A stretch of 64,000 nucleotides of DNA, from the NCBI GenBank assembly GCA_050011195.1, contig JBEKJO010000008.1:1-64000 (forward strand). Reading direction: 5' to 3'. The DNA comes from PALSA-1440 sp050011195. Its GTDB lineage: Bacteria; Verrucomicrobiota; Verrucomicrobiia; Limisphaerales; UBA8199. The first letter of the stretch is position 1; every line of letters begins with the position of its first letter. The translations under genes were made by a program, and so were the position numbers. Positions 46,186 through 55,326 of this stretch are shown here, piece after piece. The notes beneath the pieces were generated by a model, which had not been told where the DNA came from, did no database searches, and saw nothing but the letters and a program-made list of their open reading frames with translations.

Positions 46186-46716
46186 TCACCACCTCTCAAA
46201 GTGAACGTAGTCGCGGTTGAATCTTGTTCGGGGTTCCTTCGCCTCAGCCGGGCAGCCGATGGAGATGCAGGCGACCGGAACCACCGACGGTGGCAGTGAC
46301 AGAATCCGTTTGAGGCAGTTCATGCGTTGTTCCCGGGGATGAACGCCCAACCAGCAAGCCCCGAGCCCGAGCAGGTGGGCGCACAACAGCAGATTCTCAA
46401 TCGCCGCAGAGCAATCCTGGAACAGGTAACTGAGTTGCTGGTCGTGCGCCGCCTGGAGGTCGCCGCAGACGGCGATGCCCAGGGCGGCACTGGCGAGCAT
46501 CTGACCGTTAGGCAAAGCGGCGGAGATTTCCGAGAGCGTCTGCCGGCTGCGGACCACCACAAACCGCCACGGGTCTTTGGCGGCCGCGGAAGGGGCCGCC
46601 ATCGCGGCCTCAAGGAGCTTTTGCACCGCCGCCTCGCTCACTGACCCGGTCGAATAGAGGCGGATGCTCCTTCGACCGAAGATAAGCCCAAGTTTCTCGT
46701 CCATATTCGTATTCAT
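46186..46716 (-). CDS. Nitroreductase-family FMN oxidoreductase
   Basis: 176 residues from ATG 46716 (longer frames to 46899 lack family-like sequence). MDEKLGLIFGRRSIRLYSTG has the family's R-R-S start. KLLEAAMAAPSAAAKDPWRFVVV is the FMN-binding segment, and AIENLLLCAHLLGLGACWLG is the conserved helix. Short nitroreductases use NAD(P)H to reduce quinones, nitro compounds or flavins. The tail ends GCPAEAKEPRTRFNRDYVHFERW, typical. It faces the hemerythrin gene. Confidence 0.85.
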   Translation of the reverse strand: MNTNMDEKLGLIFGRRSIRLYSTGSVSEAAVQKLLEAAMAAPSAAAKDPWRFVVVRSRQTLSEISAALPNGQMLASAALGIAVCGDLQAAHDQQLSYLFQDCSAAIENLLLCAHLLGLGACWLGVHPREQRMNCLKRILSLPPSVVPVACISIGCPAEAKEPRTRFNRDYVHFERW

Positions 46717-46940
46717 AAAGGTTTGCGCAGGTGAAGAATAGCCTGCCCTCCCCGGCTCAACGCAAGCATTCCCGAACCAGCAACCTTGGGCCGGGCAACG
46801 CGCGCCTGCGCTTTGGCGGCTTGCGCTTTGGCTCGATCTATGGCAGGAATTCCGCCGGTGCGGGTTGGTTTCCTGCACCTTCATAGTTCGGGCGGCCACC
46901 TGAGCAGGCGCCGCCCGTCTTTCGTGGTTGGGTTGGGTCG

Positions 46941-47140
46941 GGGCGACCCGGTGTCAAAATCGGGTCGCCCTTGTGTGCGCCGCCGCGCGCTCTCCGCGCC
47001 GCCGCTTGAGCTGGGACAGCCGAAGGTCAAACGCGAAGACAAGAAGGGCGCAGCCAGCGAAGACTGCGCCCCCGAAAAGCGGTCACTGAGCCCCACAACA
47101 AGCCCTGCAACCGCCCTTCCCGTTCCCTGCCTGGGAACGG
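46941..47140. other. Cluster of three perfect hairpins in a gene-free gap
   Basis: The gap 46717-47298 has no supported gene. Hairpins: gggcgacccg/cgggtcgccc (46941-46950 with 46961-46970), gggcgcag/ctgcgccc (47046-47053 with 47064-47071) and ccgttccc/gggaacgg (47120-47127 with 47133-47140). The first, with ttgtgt after it, could terminate plus-strand transcription; together they could be a structured RNA. Confidence 0.5.
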
Positions 47141-47298
47141 CAAGATCATGCCACGACCCGCAGGATGCGCAATTCCATGGATTACGTACGCCCTGTAGGT
47201 AAATGAACGGACAAGACCCTTCTCAAGTCCACGATACAGGGTGGAATGGCAGGCCAGACTGATGCTTCCCGGAGCAGAATCGCTCTGCTTCTGCCTTT

Positions 47299-48570
47299 TC
47301 AGTTCCGCGCGGTCACCAGTACGATTCCCTGCCCGGGGCGGAGGGTGTAACAGAAAGGCTCGTGAATGTATTCGAGGGGATATTCGGGGGAAACATCCCG
47401 CAGCGGCGCGCCGGCCTGAACGAGGTCCCGGAAGTGGTCCGCCGCAAACTCCTGATGCTGCTGCGGGTCTTTGTTCAAAATCAGCAGCGCTTCGTCCTTG
47501 TGCTTCGCCGAGGCCTTCCACATCAGCAGGATATTCGGGTTCTGGCACGGAAAAATGCTCGTGGGACTTTCCTCATGGAATACGGCGTAGCCCTTTTTGA
47601 TCGCGTTCACTCTCGCAATGTAGGAGGTCAGGTCGATGCCGGTCTTTTCCCAGTCCGCCGGGGTGGTCTGTGTAACGTGCAGCGGTTTGCGGAAGCCGAA
47701 CTCGAATCCCATCGGCATCATCACTCCCGCGGAGAAGAGGGCCGCAAACAGATAACGCTGCTTCAGCCCGTCGAGGTTCCCGTTCATTTCCGCGCAGAGA
47801 CGGGGCGTATCATGGCTCTCCGGGAAGCTGATCGAGCGGGTGGTCTCGCGCACCAAGTTGTATTGCTCGATCAACCACCAATCGTGGAAGTTCCACCACT
47901 TCGAGCTGTTGAACACGTAATCAAAGCCCGCGCGGGCGGTTTCCACCGTCTGATCGGCGGAGCAGCCCAGCGTTTCGGCGACAAAACGTGTGCCGGGATG
48001 CCGGGCCTTGATGTCCCGGATCAGCCGGCGCCAGAAACTGCCCGGGACCTGGTAGGCGGCGTCGCAGCGGAAGCCCTCGAACCCGAGCGCCAGCAGATGC
48101 TCGACCACACTGAGGCAATAGCGATACAGCCCTTCCGGGTCGCGCGTGTGCCGGTGATCGAACTGGGCCAGGTCCTTCCAGATGACTTTCTCCCCGTTGT
48201 GCTGGCAGAATGAGTTCGCGATCCGGCCATCCGGCCCCCGGACGAACCATTCCGGGTGCTCGCGCGTCAACTGTGAGTCAATGGCGCAGTGATTGATGAC
48301 CAGGTCAATCATCATCTTCAAGCCGCCGGCACGGGCGGTCGCAATCATCTGGCGGACCTGTTCGTCGGGCGGCGCGGCGCTCTGCCGGTCCAGCAGGGCC
48401 GGGTTGACCCGGAAATAATCGGCAATCGAATAGAGACTGCGTGAAGCGCCCGGTTGCTGGATTGGATTGACGAATACCCAATCGAAGCCCATCGCCGCCG
48501 CCCGGGAGAAATGCTCACCCCAGCGGGAAAACGGCCCGGCAAGGAGGGGGAAAAGATTGTAGAGAGTCAT
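47299..48570 (-). CDS. GH13 alpha-amylase-family enzyme
   Basis: 423 residues, single catalytic barrel. Conserved regions: I MMIDLVINHC, II GFEGFRCDAAY with the nucleophile Asp, III RFVAETLG with the acid/base Glu, and IV FPESHDTPRL with the transition-state Asp. The N-terminus YNLFPLLAGPFSRWGEHFSR and the Gly-Phe-Arg-Cys-Asp region recall the maltosyltransferase (GlgE-like) branch. However, it lacks the N-terminal GlgE domain, so only the family is assigned. No signal peptide. Ten bases after tyrS, so likely in one transcript. Confidence 0.82.
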   Translation of the reverse strand: MTLYNLFPLLAGPFSRWGEHFSRAAAMGFDWVFVNPIQQPGASRSLYSIADYFRVNPALLDRQSAAPPDEQVRQMIATARAGGLKMMIDLVINHCAIDSQLTREHPEWFVRGPDGRIANSFCQHNGEKVIWKDLAQFDHRHTRDPEGLYRYCLSVVEHLLALGFEGFRCDAAYQVPGSFWRRLIRDIKARHPGTRFVAETLGCSADQTVETARAGFDYVFNSSKWWNFHDWWLIEQYNLVRETTRSISFPESHDTPRLCAEMNGNLDGLKQRYLFAALFSAGVMMPMGFEFGFRKPLHVTQTTPADWEKTGIDLTSYIARVNAIKKGYAVFHEESPTSIFPCQNPNILLMWKASAKHKDEALLILNKDPQQHQEFAADHFRDLVQAGAPLRDVSPEYPLEYIHEPFCYTLRPGQGIVLVTARN

Positions 48571-48580
48571 GGATGCAACG

Positions 48581-49861
48581 TCACTTCGCAGTCACCACTA
48601 CGTAGTTCCGTTTGCCCTTGCGCAGCAGCAGATGCTTGCCGAAAAGCAGATCCTTCGTCGTGACGGTGCGCTGGAAACTCGCCTCGCGAATGTTGTTCAC
48701 GTAAGCGCCGCCGCCCTCAATGTCCTTCCGGGCCTGGCCCTTGGACTGGCAGAGGCCGCCGTGCACCATCAGTTCGACTAGCGGCTTGCCGGTCCCGTCG
48801 AGTTCGGCCTTCCCGATCTCCTTGGTCGGCACTTCGCCTACGATTTCGTTGAAGGTGGTTTCGGAGATGCCGGCCAGGTCGCCGCCGAATAGGATTTCGC
48901 TGGCCCGCATGGCCTCCGCCGTCGCGCTCGGGCCGTGGACCAAATCCGTCACCGCCTTGGCCAGCGCCTTGTGCGCCATGCGGGCGCCGGGGTTTTCCGT
49001 GTGCTGCTTCTCCAGTGCGGCGATTTCGTCCCGGCTGAGGAATGTGAAGAACTTCAGGTAGCGAATCACGTCCCGGTCGTCGGTCCGAATCCAGTACTGG
49101 TAGAACCGGTAAACGCTGGTGCGGCTGGGATCGAGCCAAACGGCGCCGCTGACGCTCTTGCCGAACTTGCTGCCGTCGGCGTTGGTGATGAGCGGCAGGG
49201 TGAGGCCATAGACGCTGCGCCCGAGTTTCCTGCGGGTAAGGTCAATGCCCGCGGTAATGTTGCCCCATTGATCGCTGCCGCCGATTTGCAGTTCGCAATT
49301 GTAGTCCCGGCACAGCACGTAGAAGTCGAAAGCCTGCAGCAGCATGTAACTGAACTCGGTGTAGCTGATGCCCGCCTCGCGATCTTCCATGCGCGCGCGC
49401 ACGCTCTCCTTCGCCACCATTTGGTTGACGGAAAAATGCTTGCCGATGTCGCGCAGGAACTCGAGGTAGCTCACGGGCGCCGTCCAAGTCGCATTATCCA
49501 GCAGCCGGGCGGGATTGGCCGGGGCGTCGAAATCCAGCAAGCGGCGGAGTTGCTCCTTGATCTTGGCGATGTTGGCGTCGAGGACTTCTTTGGTGAGCAA
49601 CTGGCGCTCCTGCGTCCTGCCGCTCGGGTCGCCGATGGACCCCGTTGCCCCCCCGGCCAGCGGGATGGGGTGATGGCCCAGCAATTGAAACCGGCGCAGC
49701 GCCAAAAGCGGCACCAGGTTGCCCACGTGCAAGCTGTCGGCGGTCGGATCGAAACCGCAGTAGAGTGTAATCGGCCCGGGGCTGACTCGCTTCGCCAACT
49801 CTTGCGGGTCGGTGCAATCGGCCACCAAGCCGCGCCATTGAAGTTCGTCCAAAATGTTCAT
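48581..49861 (-). CDS. tyrS: Tyrosyl-tRNA synthetase
   Basis: 426 residues from ATG 49861 (an upstream ATG at 49900 adds an unrelated start). ADSLHVGNLVPL is the HIGH-type motif (45-48), KFGKSVSG near 230 is the KMSKS-type loop, and YCGFDPTADS, GGSDQWGNITAG are tyrosine-binding. The C-terminal S4-like domain (LVELMVHGGLCQSKGQARKD) is present. It charges tRNA(Tyr). The region upstream has the rpsA terminator. Confidence 0.95.
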   Translation of the reverse strand: MNILDELQWRGLVADCTDPQELAKRVSPGPITLYCGFDPTADSLHVGNLVPLLALRRFQLLGHHPIPLAGGATGSIGDPSGRTQERQLLTKEVLDANIAKIKEQLRRLLDFDAPANPARLLDNATWTAPVSYLEFLRDIGKHFSVNQMVAKESVRARMEDREAGISYTEFSYMLLQAFDFYVLCRDYNCELQIGGSDQWGNITAGIDLTRRKLGRSVYGLTLPLITNADGSKFGKSVSGAVWLDPSRTSVYRFYQYWIRTDDRDVIRYLKFFTFLSRDEIAALEKQHTENPGARMAHKALAKAVTDLVHGPSATAEAMRASEILFGGDLAGISETTFNEIVGEVPTKEIGKAELDGTGKPLVELMVHGGLCQSKGQARKDIEGGGAYVNNIREASFQRTVTTKDLLFGKHLLLRKGKRNYVVVTAK

Positions 49862-49921
49862 CGAAGGGAGGATAATTTGCCGAAGGCCGATTCCCAACAC
49901 CGACTTTCGCCACGCGCAGAA

Positions 49922-49951
49922 AACAGGCAGGCCGTTTGCAGCCCGCCTGTT
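49922..49951 (-). terminator. Terminator hairpin after rpsA
   Basis: aacaggc (49922-49928) with gcctgtt (49945-49951); an inner agg/cc pairing extends the stem. It lies 26-56 bases beyond the rpsA stop on its strand, before tyrS. Confidence 0.55.
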
Positions 49952-49977
49952 CGTGAATCGGTCTATAACCCTGTGTG

Positions 49978-51657
49978 TTACTCCTTTACGCCTTCCTGCT
50001 TCGCCTCGTCGGCCGCGTCGAAGGCGTGCTGGAGGGCGACGAGGTCCTCGCCCGGCTTCAGCGCGTCCAGCGCGGCCTGCTCGGCCTTGAGTTGCTCGTT
50101 GGAGTAATTGGCCGCCTTGATGGACAGGCCGATGCGCCGCTCGCTCTTGTCAATCTTGATGACCCGCGCGGTGACTTCCTGGCCGACCTTGAGCACGTTC
50201 TTGATCTTGTCGATGCGCTCTTCGCTGATCTGCGAGATGTGCACCAGCCCGTCAATTTCATGTTGCAAGCCGACGAACGCGCCGAAGCTGGCCAGCTTGG
50301 TGACTTTGCCGGTGACCAGGTCCCCGACCTTGTAAAGCTGGTCGATGCCTTCCCACGGGTCGGGCGTGAGCTGCTTCATCCCCACGGCAATGCGCTGGTT
50401 GGCCTTGTCCACTTCCAGCACCAGGGCTTCGACTTCGTCGCCCTTCTTGATCACCTCCGAGGGGTGGTTGATCTTCCGCGTCCAGGACATGTCCGACACG
50501 TGGATCATGCCGTCCATGCCTTCTTCCAGTTCGATGAATGCGCCGTAGCTGGTGAGATTGCGAATCTTGCCTTTGACGCGGGTGCCGGCCGGGTATTTCT
50601 CCTGGGCCTTCTCCCACGGGTTGGCTTCAAGCTGTCGCAAGCCGAGCGAGATCTTCTGCTCTTCGCGGTTGATGCCGAGGACGACCGCCTCGATCTCCTG
50701 ATCCGGTTTGAGCATATCCGAGGGTTTGGCCACGCGCTTGGTCCACGAAAGCTCGGTAACGTGTACCAGCCCTTCGACGCCGGGTTCGAGTTCCACGAAC
50801 GCGCCATAAGGCACCAAGTTGACCACCCGACCTTTGACTCTGGCGCCCACCGGGTATTTCTGTTCGATGGTGTCCCACGGGTTGGCCAGCTTTTGCTTCA
50901 GACCCAGGCTGACGCGTTCCTTCTCCCGATTGATGTCCAGCACAACCACATCGATGTCCTGGCCGACCTTGAGAATCTCGGACGGGTGGCTAACGCGGCC
51001 CCAGCTCATGTCCGTGATGTGCAGGAGCCCGTCGATGCCGTTCAGATCGATGAAGGCGCCGAAATCCGTGATATTCTTGACCGTGCCCTTGCGGATGTCG
51101 CCCGGGGTCATTTCCGAGAGCAGCTTCTGGCGGCGCTCGGTCCGCTCCTGCTCGATCAATTCGCGGCGCGACAGGACGATGTTCTGTCGCTCCTGGTTGA
51201 TCTTGACGACCTTGAAATGGTAAGTGTTGCCGACGTATTGGGTGAGGTTTTTCGGGGTGAGGATGTCAATTTGCGAAGCGGGCAGAAAGGCCTCGACGCC
51301 GATGTTGACCACCAAACCGCCTTTGACGATGGCTTTGACTTTGCCGGCGATGGTGCCGCCTTCGTTGCAAATAGTGAGGATGCGTTCCCAGTTCTGTTTG
51401 AACTCCGCCTTCTCCTTGGAGAGGACGACCATGCCCTCCTTGTCTTCGAGCTTCTCGATTAAAACGTCAATCTGGTCGCCGACCTTGACGGTTTTGATGT
51501 CCTCAAACTCGTTGCCCGAGATGACCCCCTCGCTCTTGTAACCGATATCCACGAGGACCTCTTTGGAACCAACTTCGATAATAGTGCCTTTGACGATACT
51601 GCCAGCCGCAAAGGGCAGCTTGCCCGTTTGCCTCATGGCCTCTTCCATTGTGAGCAT
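49978..51657 (-). CDS. rpsA: 30S ribosomal protein S1
   Basis: 559 residues with six S1/OB domains (from about 18, 104, 189, 274, 361 and 448), which bring mRNA to the ribosome. The later four show repeated patterns: GAFIDLNGIDGLLHITDMSW, GAFVELEPGVEGLVHVTELSW, GAFIELEEGMDGMIHVSDMSW and GAFVGLQHEIDGLVHISQIS. The ends (LTMEEAMRQTG; DALKPGEDLVAL...) are typical lengths for this protein. Lys/Glu-rich tail. Divergent from nuoB. Confidence 0.95.
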   Translation of the reverse strand: MLTMEEAMRQTGKLPFAAGSIVKGTIIEVGSKEVLVDIGYKSEGVISGNEFEDIKTVKVGDQIDVLIEKLEDKEGMVVLSKEKAEFKQNWERILTICNEGGTIAGKVKAIVKGGLVVNIGVEAFLPASQIDILTPKNLTQYVGNTYHFKVVKINQERQNIVLSRRELIEQERTERRQKLLSEMTPGDIRKGTVKNITDFGAFIDLNGIDGLLHITDMSWGRVSHPSEILKVGQDIDVVVLDINREKERVSLGLKQKLANPWDTIEQKYPVGARVKGRVVNLVPYGAFVELEPGVEGLVHVTELSWTKRVAKPSDMLKPDQEIEAVVLGINREEQKISLGLRQLEANPWEKAQEKYPAGTRVKGKIRNLTSYGAFIELEEGMDGMIHVSDMSWTRKINHPSEVIKKGDEVEALVLEVDKANQRIAVGMKQLTPDPWEGIDQLYKVGDLVTGKVTKLASFGAFVGLQHEIDGLVHISQISEERIDKIKNVLKVGQEVTARVIKIDKSERRIGLSIKAANYSNEQLKAEQAALDALKPGEDLVALQHAFDAADEAKQEGVKE

Positions 51658-51970
51658 AATTTAATGACTAACTTTCCTGACGACGAACCTGGGGGAGACT
51701 GGGTCAGCGCGCGGCCTTCCGAGACTCCATTGCCTAACGGACCAGACGTTGCGGTGGCAACGGAGGTTGAGGGTTAGGTTTTTCGTTAACTTCTATTTCT
51801 CAGCCTCAATGAACGTCCGCACACACGGCGTTCAGGCGGCTCAAAACATAAGCAGTCCAGGGCAGGATGCAAGCGAAATAATGCGAATTCCGCAAACATT
51901 CAACTTGCTGGCCTTTTCAACGATGGTTAGGTTGCTTCGGGCGGGGCGGTCCCGCGCTCCGTCCGTTCCT
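51658..51970. other. Intergenic region between rpsA and nuoB
   Basis: 313 bases with no supported gene; in particular no nuoA-like coding sequence. The nuoB frame is open from 51749, but the extra N-terminus is not NuoB-like. Promoters for rpsA and the nuo genes must be here; none is clear. Confidence 0.45.
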
Positions 51971-52513
51971 ATGCAAACAAATACGGAAATCGGCTACAAC
52001 TCGAAGGTCGAAGGCGACGTGATCGTCACCCGCCTCGACGCGGCCCTGAACTGGTTCCACCGGAACCTCGATGCCGGCTCGAACTGGGGCCGCAAGAATT
52101 CACTCTGGCCCATGCCTATGGGGCTGGCCTGTTGCGCCATTGAACTCATGGCCGCCGGGGCCAGCCGCTTCGACATCTCCCGCTTCGGCGCCGAGGTCAT
52201 GCGCTTCTCCCCCCGCCAATCCGACGTCATGATCGTCTCCGGCACGGTCACTTACAAGATGGCGCTGGCCGTGAAGCGGATTTACGAGCAGATGCCCGAG
52301 CCGAAATGGGTCATCGCTATGGGCGCCTGCGCCTCCACCGGCGGCATGTACCGCAGCTACGCAGTCTTGCAGGGGGTTGATCGCATCCTGCCCGTGGACT
52401 TTTACGTCGCCGGCTGCCCGCCTCGTCCCGAAGCCCTCCTCGACGCCCTGATCAAACTGCAAAACAAAGTCGCCCGGGAACCCGCTATGGCCACGTTGAA
52501 GAAAGTCGCCTGA
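51971..52513 (+). CDS. nuoB: NADH dehydrogenase I subunit B
   Basis: 180 residues from ATG 51971. Holds the N2 iron-sulphur cluster of complex I: CC in GLACCAIELM (54-55), C in MGACAS (120) and C in AGCPPRPEALLD (149). SDVMIVSGTVTYKMA and CASTGGMYRSYAVLQGVDRI are conserved. First gene of nuoBCDE; the expected nuoA upstream is absent. Confidence 0.95.
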   Translation: MQTNTEIGYNSKVEGDVIVTRLDAALNWFHRNLDAGSNWGRKNSLWPMPMGLACCAIELMAAGASRFDISRFGAEVMRFSPRQSDVMIVSGTVTYKMALAVKRIYEQMPEPKWVIAMGACASTGGMYRSYAVLQGVDRILPVDFYVAGCPPRPEALLDALIKLQNKVAREPAMATLKKVA

Positions 52514-52535
52514 CCCGTCGCTCCAGCTTCTTAGG

Positions 52536-53210
52536 ATGAACCCCCTCGAACTAGCCCAGCAACTCCGAGCCAAATTCCCCGGCTTGATCGCCGACCCGGT
52601 CGAGTTCCGGAGCGAAATCACGCTCAAGGTGGCGGACGCCGAGCGAATGCCTGAAATTTGCGCTTTCGCCAAAAAAGAGTTGGGGTTCGACTACCTCGTG
52701 GACATTACGAGCGTGGACAACTACGGGGACGACCCGCGCTTCCTGATCGTCTATCACCTCTATGGTTACGGCCACCTCTGCCATCTCCGCCTCAAGACCG
52801 ACGTGAGCGAGGAAAAGGGCGATTTGCCCACCGTCACCGCGGTGTGGCGAACGGCCGATTGGCACGAGCGGGAGATTTACGACATGATGGGCCTTCGTTT
52901 CCGCGGCCACCCCGACCTGCGCCGGATTCTGATGTGGGAGGGCTACCCCCATTTCCCGCTCCGCAAGGATTTCCCCCTGGCCGGCAAGCCGACCGACGTT
53001 CCCGAGGTCGCTTTTACCGACGCCGCGCCACTGGCCGGTGGACCCTTCGTCACCATCGCCGGCGGCAAAGACACCATCTCGCGCGAGCCGCGGGTGCGGA
53101 TTCCCGATACGGATGCCCTGGAAACCAACGCGCGCCTCGAGCGACGCCACGACATCAAAGAGGCCCACGGCCACTCCCACGGTCCCGGCCCCATTGAACC
53201 CAAGCACTGA
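52536..53210 (+). CDS. nuoC: NADH dehydrogenase I subunit C
   Basis: 224 residues. Part of the peripheral arm next to NuoD. Signature FDYLVDITSVDNYGDDPRFLIVYHL, then TAVWRTADWHEREIYDMMGLRFRGHPDLRRILM and the PLRKDFPL motif. The C-terminal 60 residues (AFTDAAPLAGG...EAHGHSHGPGPIEPKH) are His-rich and longer than usual. 22 bases after nuoB; 2 bases before nuoD. Confidence 0.93.
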   Translation: MNPLELAQQLRAKFPGLIADPVEFRSEITLKVADAERMPEICAFAKKELGFDYLVDITSVDNYGDDPRFLIVYHLYGYGHLCHLRLKTDVSEEKGDLPTVTAVWRTADWHEREIYDMMGLRFRGHPDLRRILMWEGYPHFPLRKDFPLAGKPTDVPEVAFTDAAPLAGGPFVTIAGGKDTISREPRVRIPDTDALETNARLERRHDIKEAHGHSHGPGPIEPKH

Positions 53211-53212
53211 CT

Positions 53213-54517
53213 ATGGCCGAGGCTCGCAACATCCATGAAATTGTAGCCGCCGACGGCAGTCGGCGCACTTTTCCTCAGCCACAGAAATCAGTGCCGACTG
53301 CCGTCGGCAACTACGATCCCTTGAGTCCGCCCTCGGACGGGCTTGAAGGCGAGAAAATGGTCTTGAACGTGGGGCCTTCCCACCCGGCCACCCACGGCGT
53401 GTTGCGCATCGTTCTCGAGCTGGATGGCGAGATCATCACCCGCGCCAGGCCGGAGGTCGGCTATCTGCATCGTGGCGACGAGAAGATCGCCGAGAACTTC
53501 ACCTATACCCAATTCATCCCGTACACCGACCGGCTGGATTACCTCGCCCCGCTCGCCAACAACGTCGCCTACGCCCTCGCGGTCGAGAAACTGCTCGGCA
53601 TTGACCGCCAATTGCCGCCGCGCTGTCAGTTCATCCGCGTCGTATGCTGCGAACTCGCCCGCATCTCCTCGCACCTCCTCGGCGTCGGCTGCTATGCTAT
53701 GGATGTCGGGGCGATGACCGTCTTCCTCCACACCTTCACCGAGCGCGAAAAGATCTATAACCTCTGCGAGTCGCTCACCGGCGCGCGGTTCACCACCGCT
53801 TACACCCGCATCGGCGGCCTTTCGCGCGACCTTCCGCCCGGCTGGACCGAGCAGTGCCGGAAGTTCCTCAACGAGGTCGTCGTGAACATTGACGAGACCG
53901 AGACCTTCCTCACCCGCAACCGCATTTTCGTGGACCGCACCCAGGGCGTCGGCGTGATCCCCAAAGACGTCGCGATTGACTACGGCCTCACTGGCCCGAA
54001 CCTCCGCGGCAGCGGCGTCGAACACGACCTGCGCAAGGCGCATCCGTATCTGGTCTATGACCAACTGAAATTCGACGTGCCCGTCGGCGCCGCCGGTGAT
54101 TGCTACGACCGCTATCTGGTGCGCATGGAGGAAATGCGCCAGAGCGTGCGGATTGTGCATCAGTGCCTCGACCAGTTGCCCGGCGGCCCCATCAACGTGC
54201 CCGATGGAAAGATTGTGCTGCCGCCCAAAGACCGCGTGCTGACGCGCATGGAGGAGCTGATTCACCATTTCATCAACGTCACGCAGGGCGTGAACGCGCC
54301 CCCCGGCGAAATTTACTTCGGGCACGAGAACCCGAAGGGCGAATTGGGCTTCTACATCAACAGCAAAGGCGGGGGCACACCCCACCGGCTGAAGATTCGC
54401 TCCCCGTCCTTCGTGAACCTGAGCATCCTCTCGTGGCTATTGCCGGGTCACATGCTCAGCGACGTCGTCGCCGTCCTCGGCTCGTTTGATTTTGTCATGG
54501 GAGAATGCGACCGATGA
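53213..54517 (+). CDS. nuoD: NADH dehydrogenase I subunit D with repeat-derived N-terminus
   Basis: 434 residues. Quinone-site subunit: NVGPSHPATHGVLR, RPEVGYLHRGDEKI, VCCELARISSHLL and the C-terminal VAVLGSFDFVMGECDR are conserved. The first 45 residues (MAEARNIHEIVAADGSRRTF...) are encoded mostly by a palindromic element copy; NuoD proteins normally reach the NVGPSHPATHG motif sooner. A shorter form from ATG 53358 (MVLNVGPSHPATHG) is possible if the repeat is not translated, but no SD-like sequence clearly precedes it. The start follows nuoC by two bases, which supports the longer form. Confidence 0.93.
   Translation: MAEARNIHEIVAADGSRRTFPQPQKSVPTAVGNYDPLSPPSDGLEGEKMVLNVGPSHPATHGVLRIVLELDGEIITRARPEVGYLHRGDEKIAENFTYTQFIPYTDRLDYLAPLANNVAYALAVEKLLGIDRQLPPRCQFIRVVCCELARISSHLLGVGCYAMDVGAMTVFLHTFTEREKIYNLCESLTGARFTTAYTRIGGLSRDLPPGWTEQCRKFLNEVVVNIDETETFLTRNRIFVDRTQGVGVIPKDVAIDYGLTGPNLRGSGVEHDLRKAHPYLVYDQLKFDVPVGAAGDCYDRYLVRMEEMRQSVRIVHQCLDQLPGGPINVPDGKIVLPPKDRVLTRMEELIHHFINVTQGVNAPPGEIYFGHENPKGELGFYINSKGGGTPHRLKIRSPSFVNLSILSWLLPGHMLSDVVAVLGSFDFVMGECDR
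53232..53314. repeat. Palindromic 'gccgccgacgg' element, copy 2 (nuoD 5' coding)
   Basis: About 83 bases starting atccatgaaattgtagccgc, almost the same as copy 1 at 35018 over the first 40 bases. The arms are near 53245-53266 and 53292-53313. It is translated in frame as VAADGSRRTF...SVPTAVGNY. Confidence 0.85.
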
Positions 54518-55053
54518 ACGACATCCACCCAACCGAGCCGATCCCCAATCCGTTGCTGAACCAGCCGGATTTCGCCGTGCCCGCCGCCCTCCAGGCGGAG
54601 ATTGACGAGTTGATCACCCATTATCTCAACAAGCGGAGCGCCTCTCTGATGCTGCTGCACGCCATCCAGGAACACTTCGGCCACATCTCGCGCCAGGCGG
54701 TCGAATGGGTCGCCGCCAAACTGGAACTTCAGCCCATCAACATTTACGAATTGGTCACCTTCTACCCGATGTTTCACGTTAGGCCGGTGGGCAAATACCA
54801 CTTCAAGATTTGCCGCACCCTGAGTTGCGCGCTCGGCGGGTCCTACGCCCTGCACGAGCACCTTTGCAAACAGCTTGGCCTCGACCCCCGCCAGCACGGT
54901 CCGCAGACGACCAGGGACGGGAAGTTCACCGTCGAATTCGTCGAATGCCTCGCTGGCTGCGGCAAGGCCCCGGTGATGATGTGCAACGACGCCTTCCACG
55001 AAGGCGTTTCCGCGCAACAGGCCGACCAGATTCTGCGCGACTGCCGCTTCTAA
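54514..55053 (+). CDS. nuoE: NADH dehydrogenase I subunit E
   Basis: 179 residues. ATG 54514 overlaps the nuoD stop (ATGA); a farther start at 54505 is less likely. Binds a [2Fe-2S] cluster through CRTLSC (100, 105) and CLAGC (145, 149). The thioredoxin-like fold is preceded by an N-terminal helical domain (HAIQEHFGHISRQAVEWVAAKL). In many operons nuoF follows at once; here a palindromic element and a minus-strand gene follow. Confidence 0.93.
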   Translation: MNDIHPTEPIPNPLLNQPDFAVPAALQAEIDELITHYLNKRSASLMLLHAIQEHFGHISRQAVEWVAAKLELQPINIYELVTFYPMFHVRPVGKYHFKICRTLSCALGGSYALHEHLCKQLGLDPRQHGPQTTRDGKFTVEFVECLAGCGKAPVMMCNDAFHEGVSAQQADQILRDCRF

Positions 55054-55073
55054 CCGGGAAATTTCCTGGCATG

Positions 55074-55142
55074 TAGCCGCCGACGGCAGTCGGCGCCATC
55101 TTTGGAGACTCAGAATCAGCGCCGACTGCCGTCGGTGGCTAC
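55074..55142. repeat. Palindromic 'gccgccgacgg' element, copy 3 (after nuoE)
   Basis: tagccgccgacggcagtcgg ... ccgactgccgtcggtggcta: 20-base arms with one mismatch. It sits 20 bases after the nuoE stop and may act as a transcription terminator. Remaining bases to 55326 hold no gene seen. Confidence 0.85.
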
Positions 55143-55326
55143 ACCCTGTCGGCGGTTTGTGCGAGGGATGAGAATGCCGGGCTAGCAGGTGCCGAGGATG
55201 TGAAAGCGGGTGCAGACGGCACGCCCTTGGCTCTGCGGCGTGCGAACCGCGGATGGTAGTATCGTGGGCGGGGTCTATCGGGCAGGTGAGCTTGAGGGTA
55301 ACGAAAAGAACTTTTCGATGCCATCT

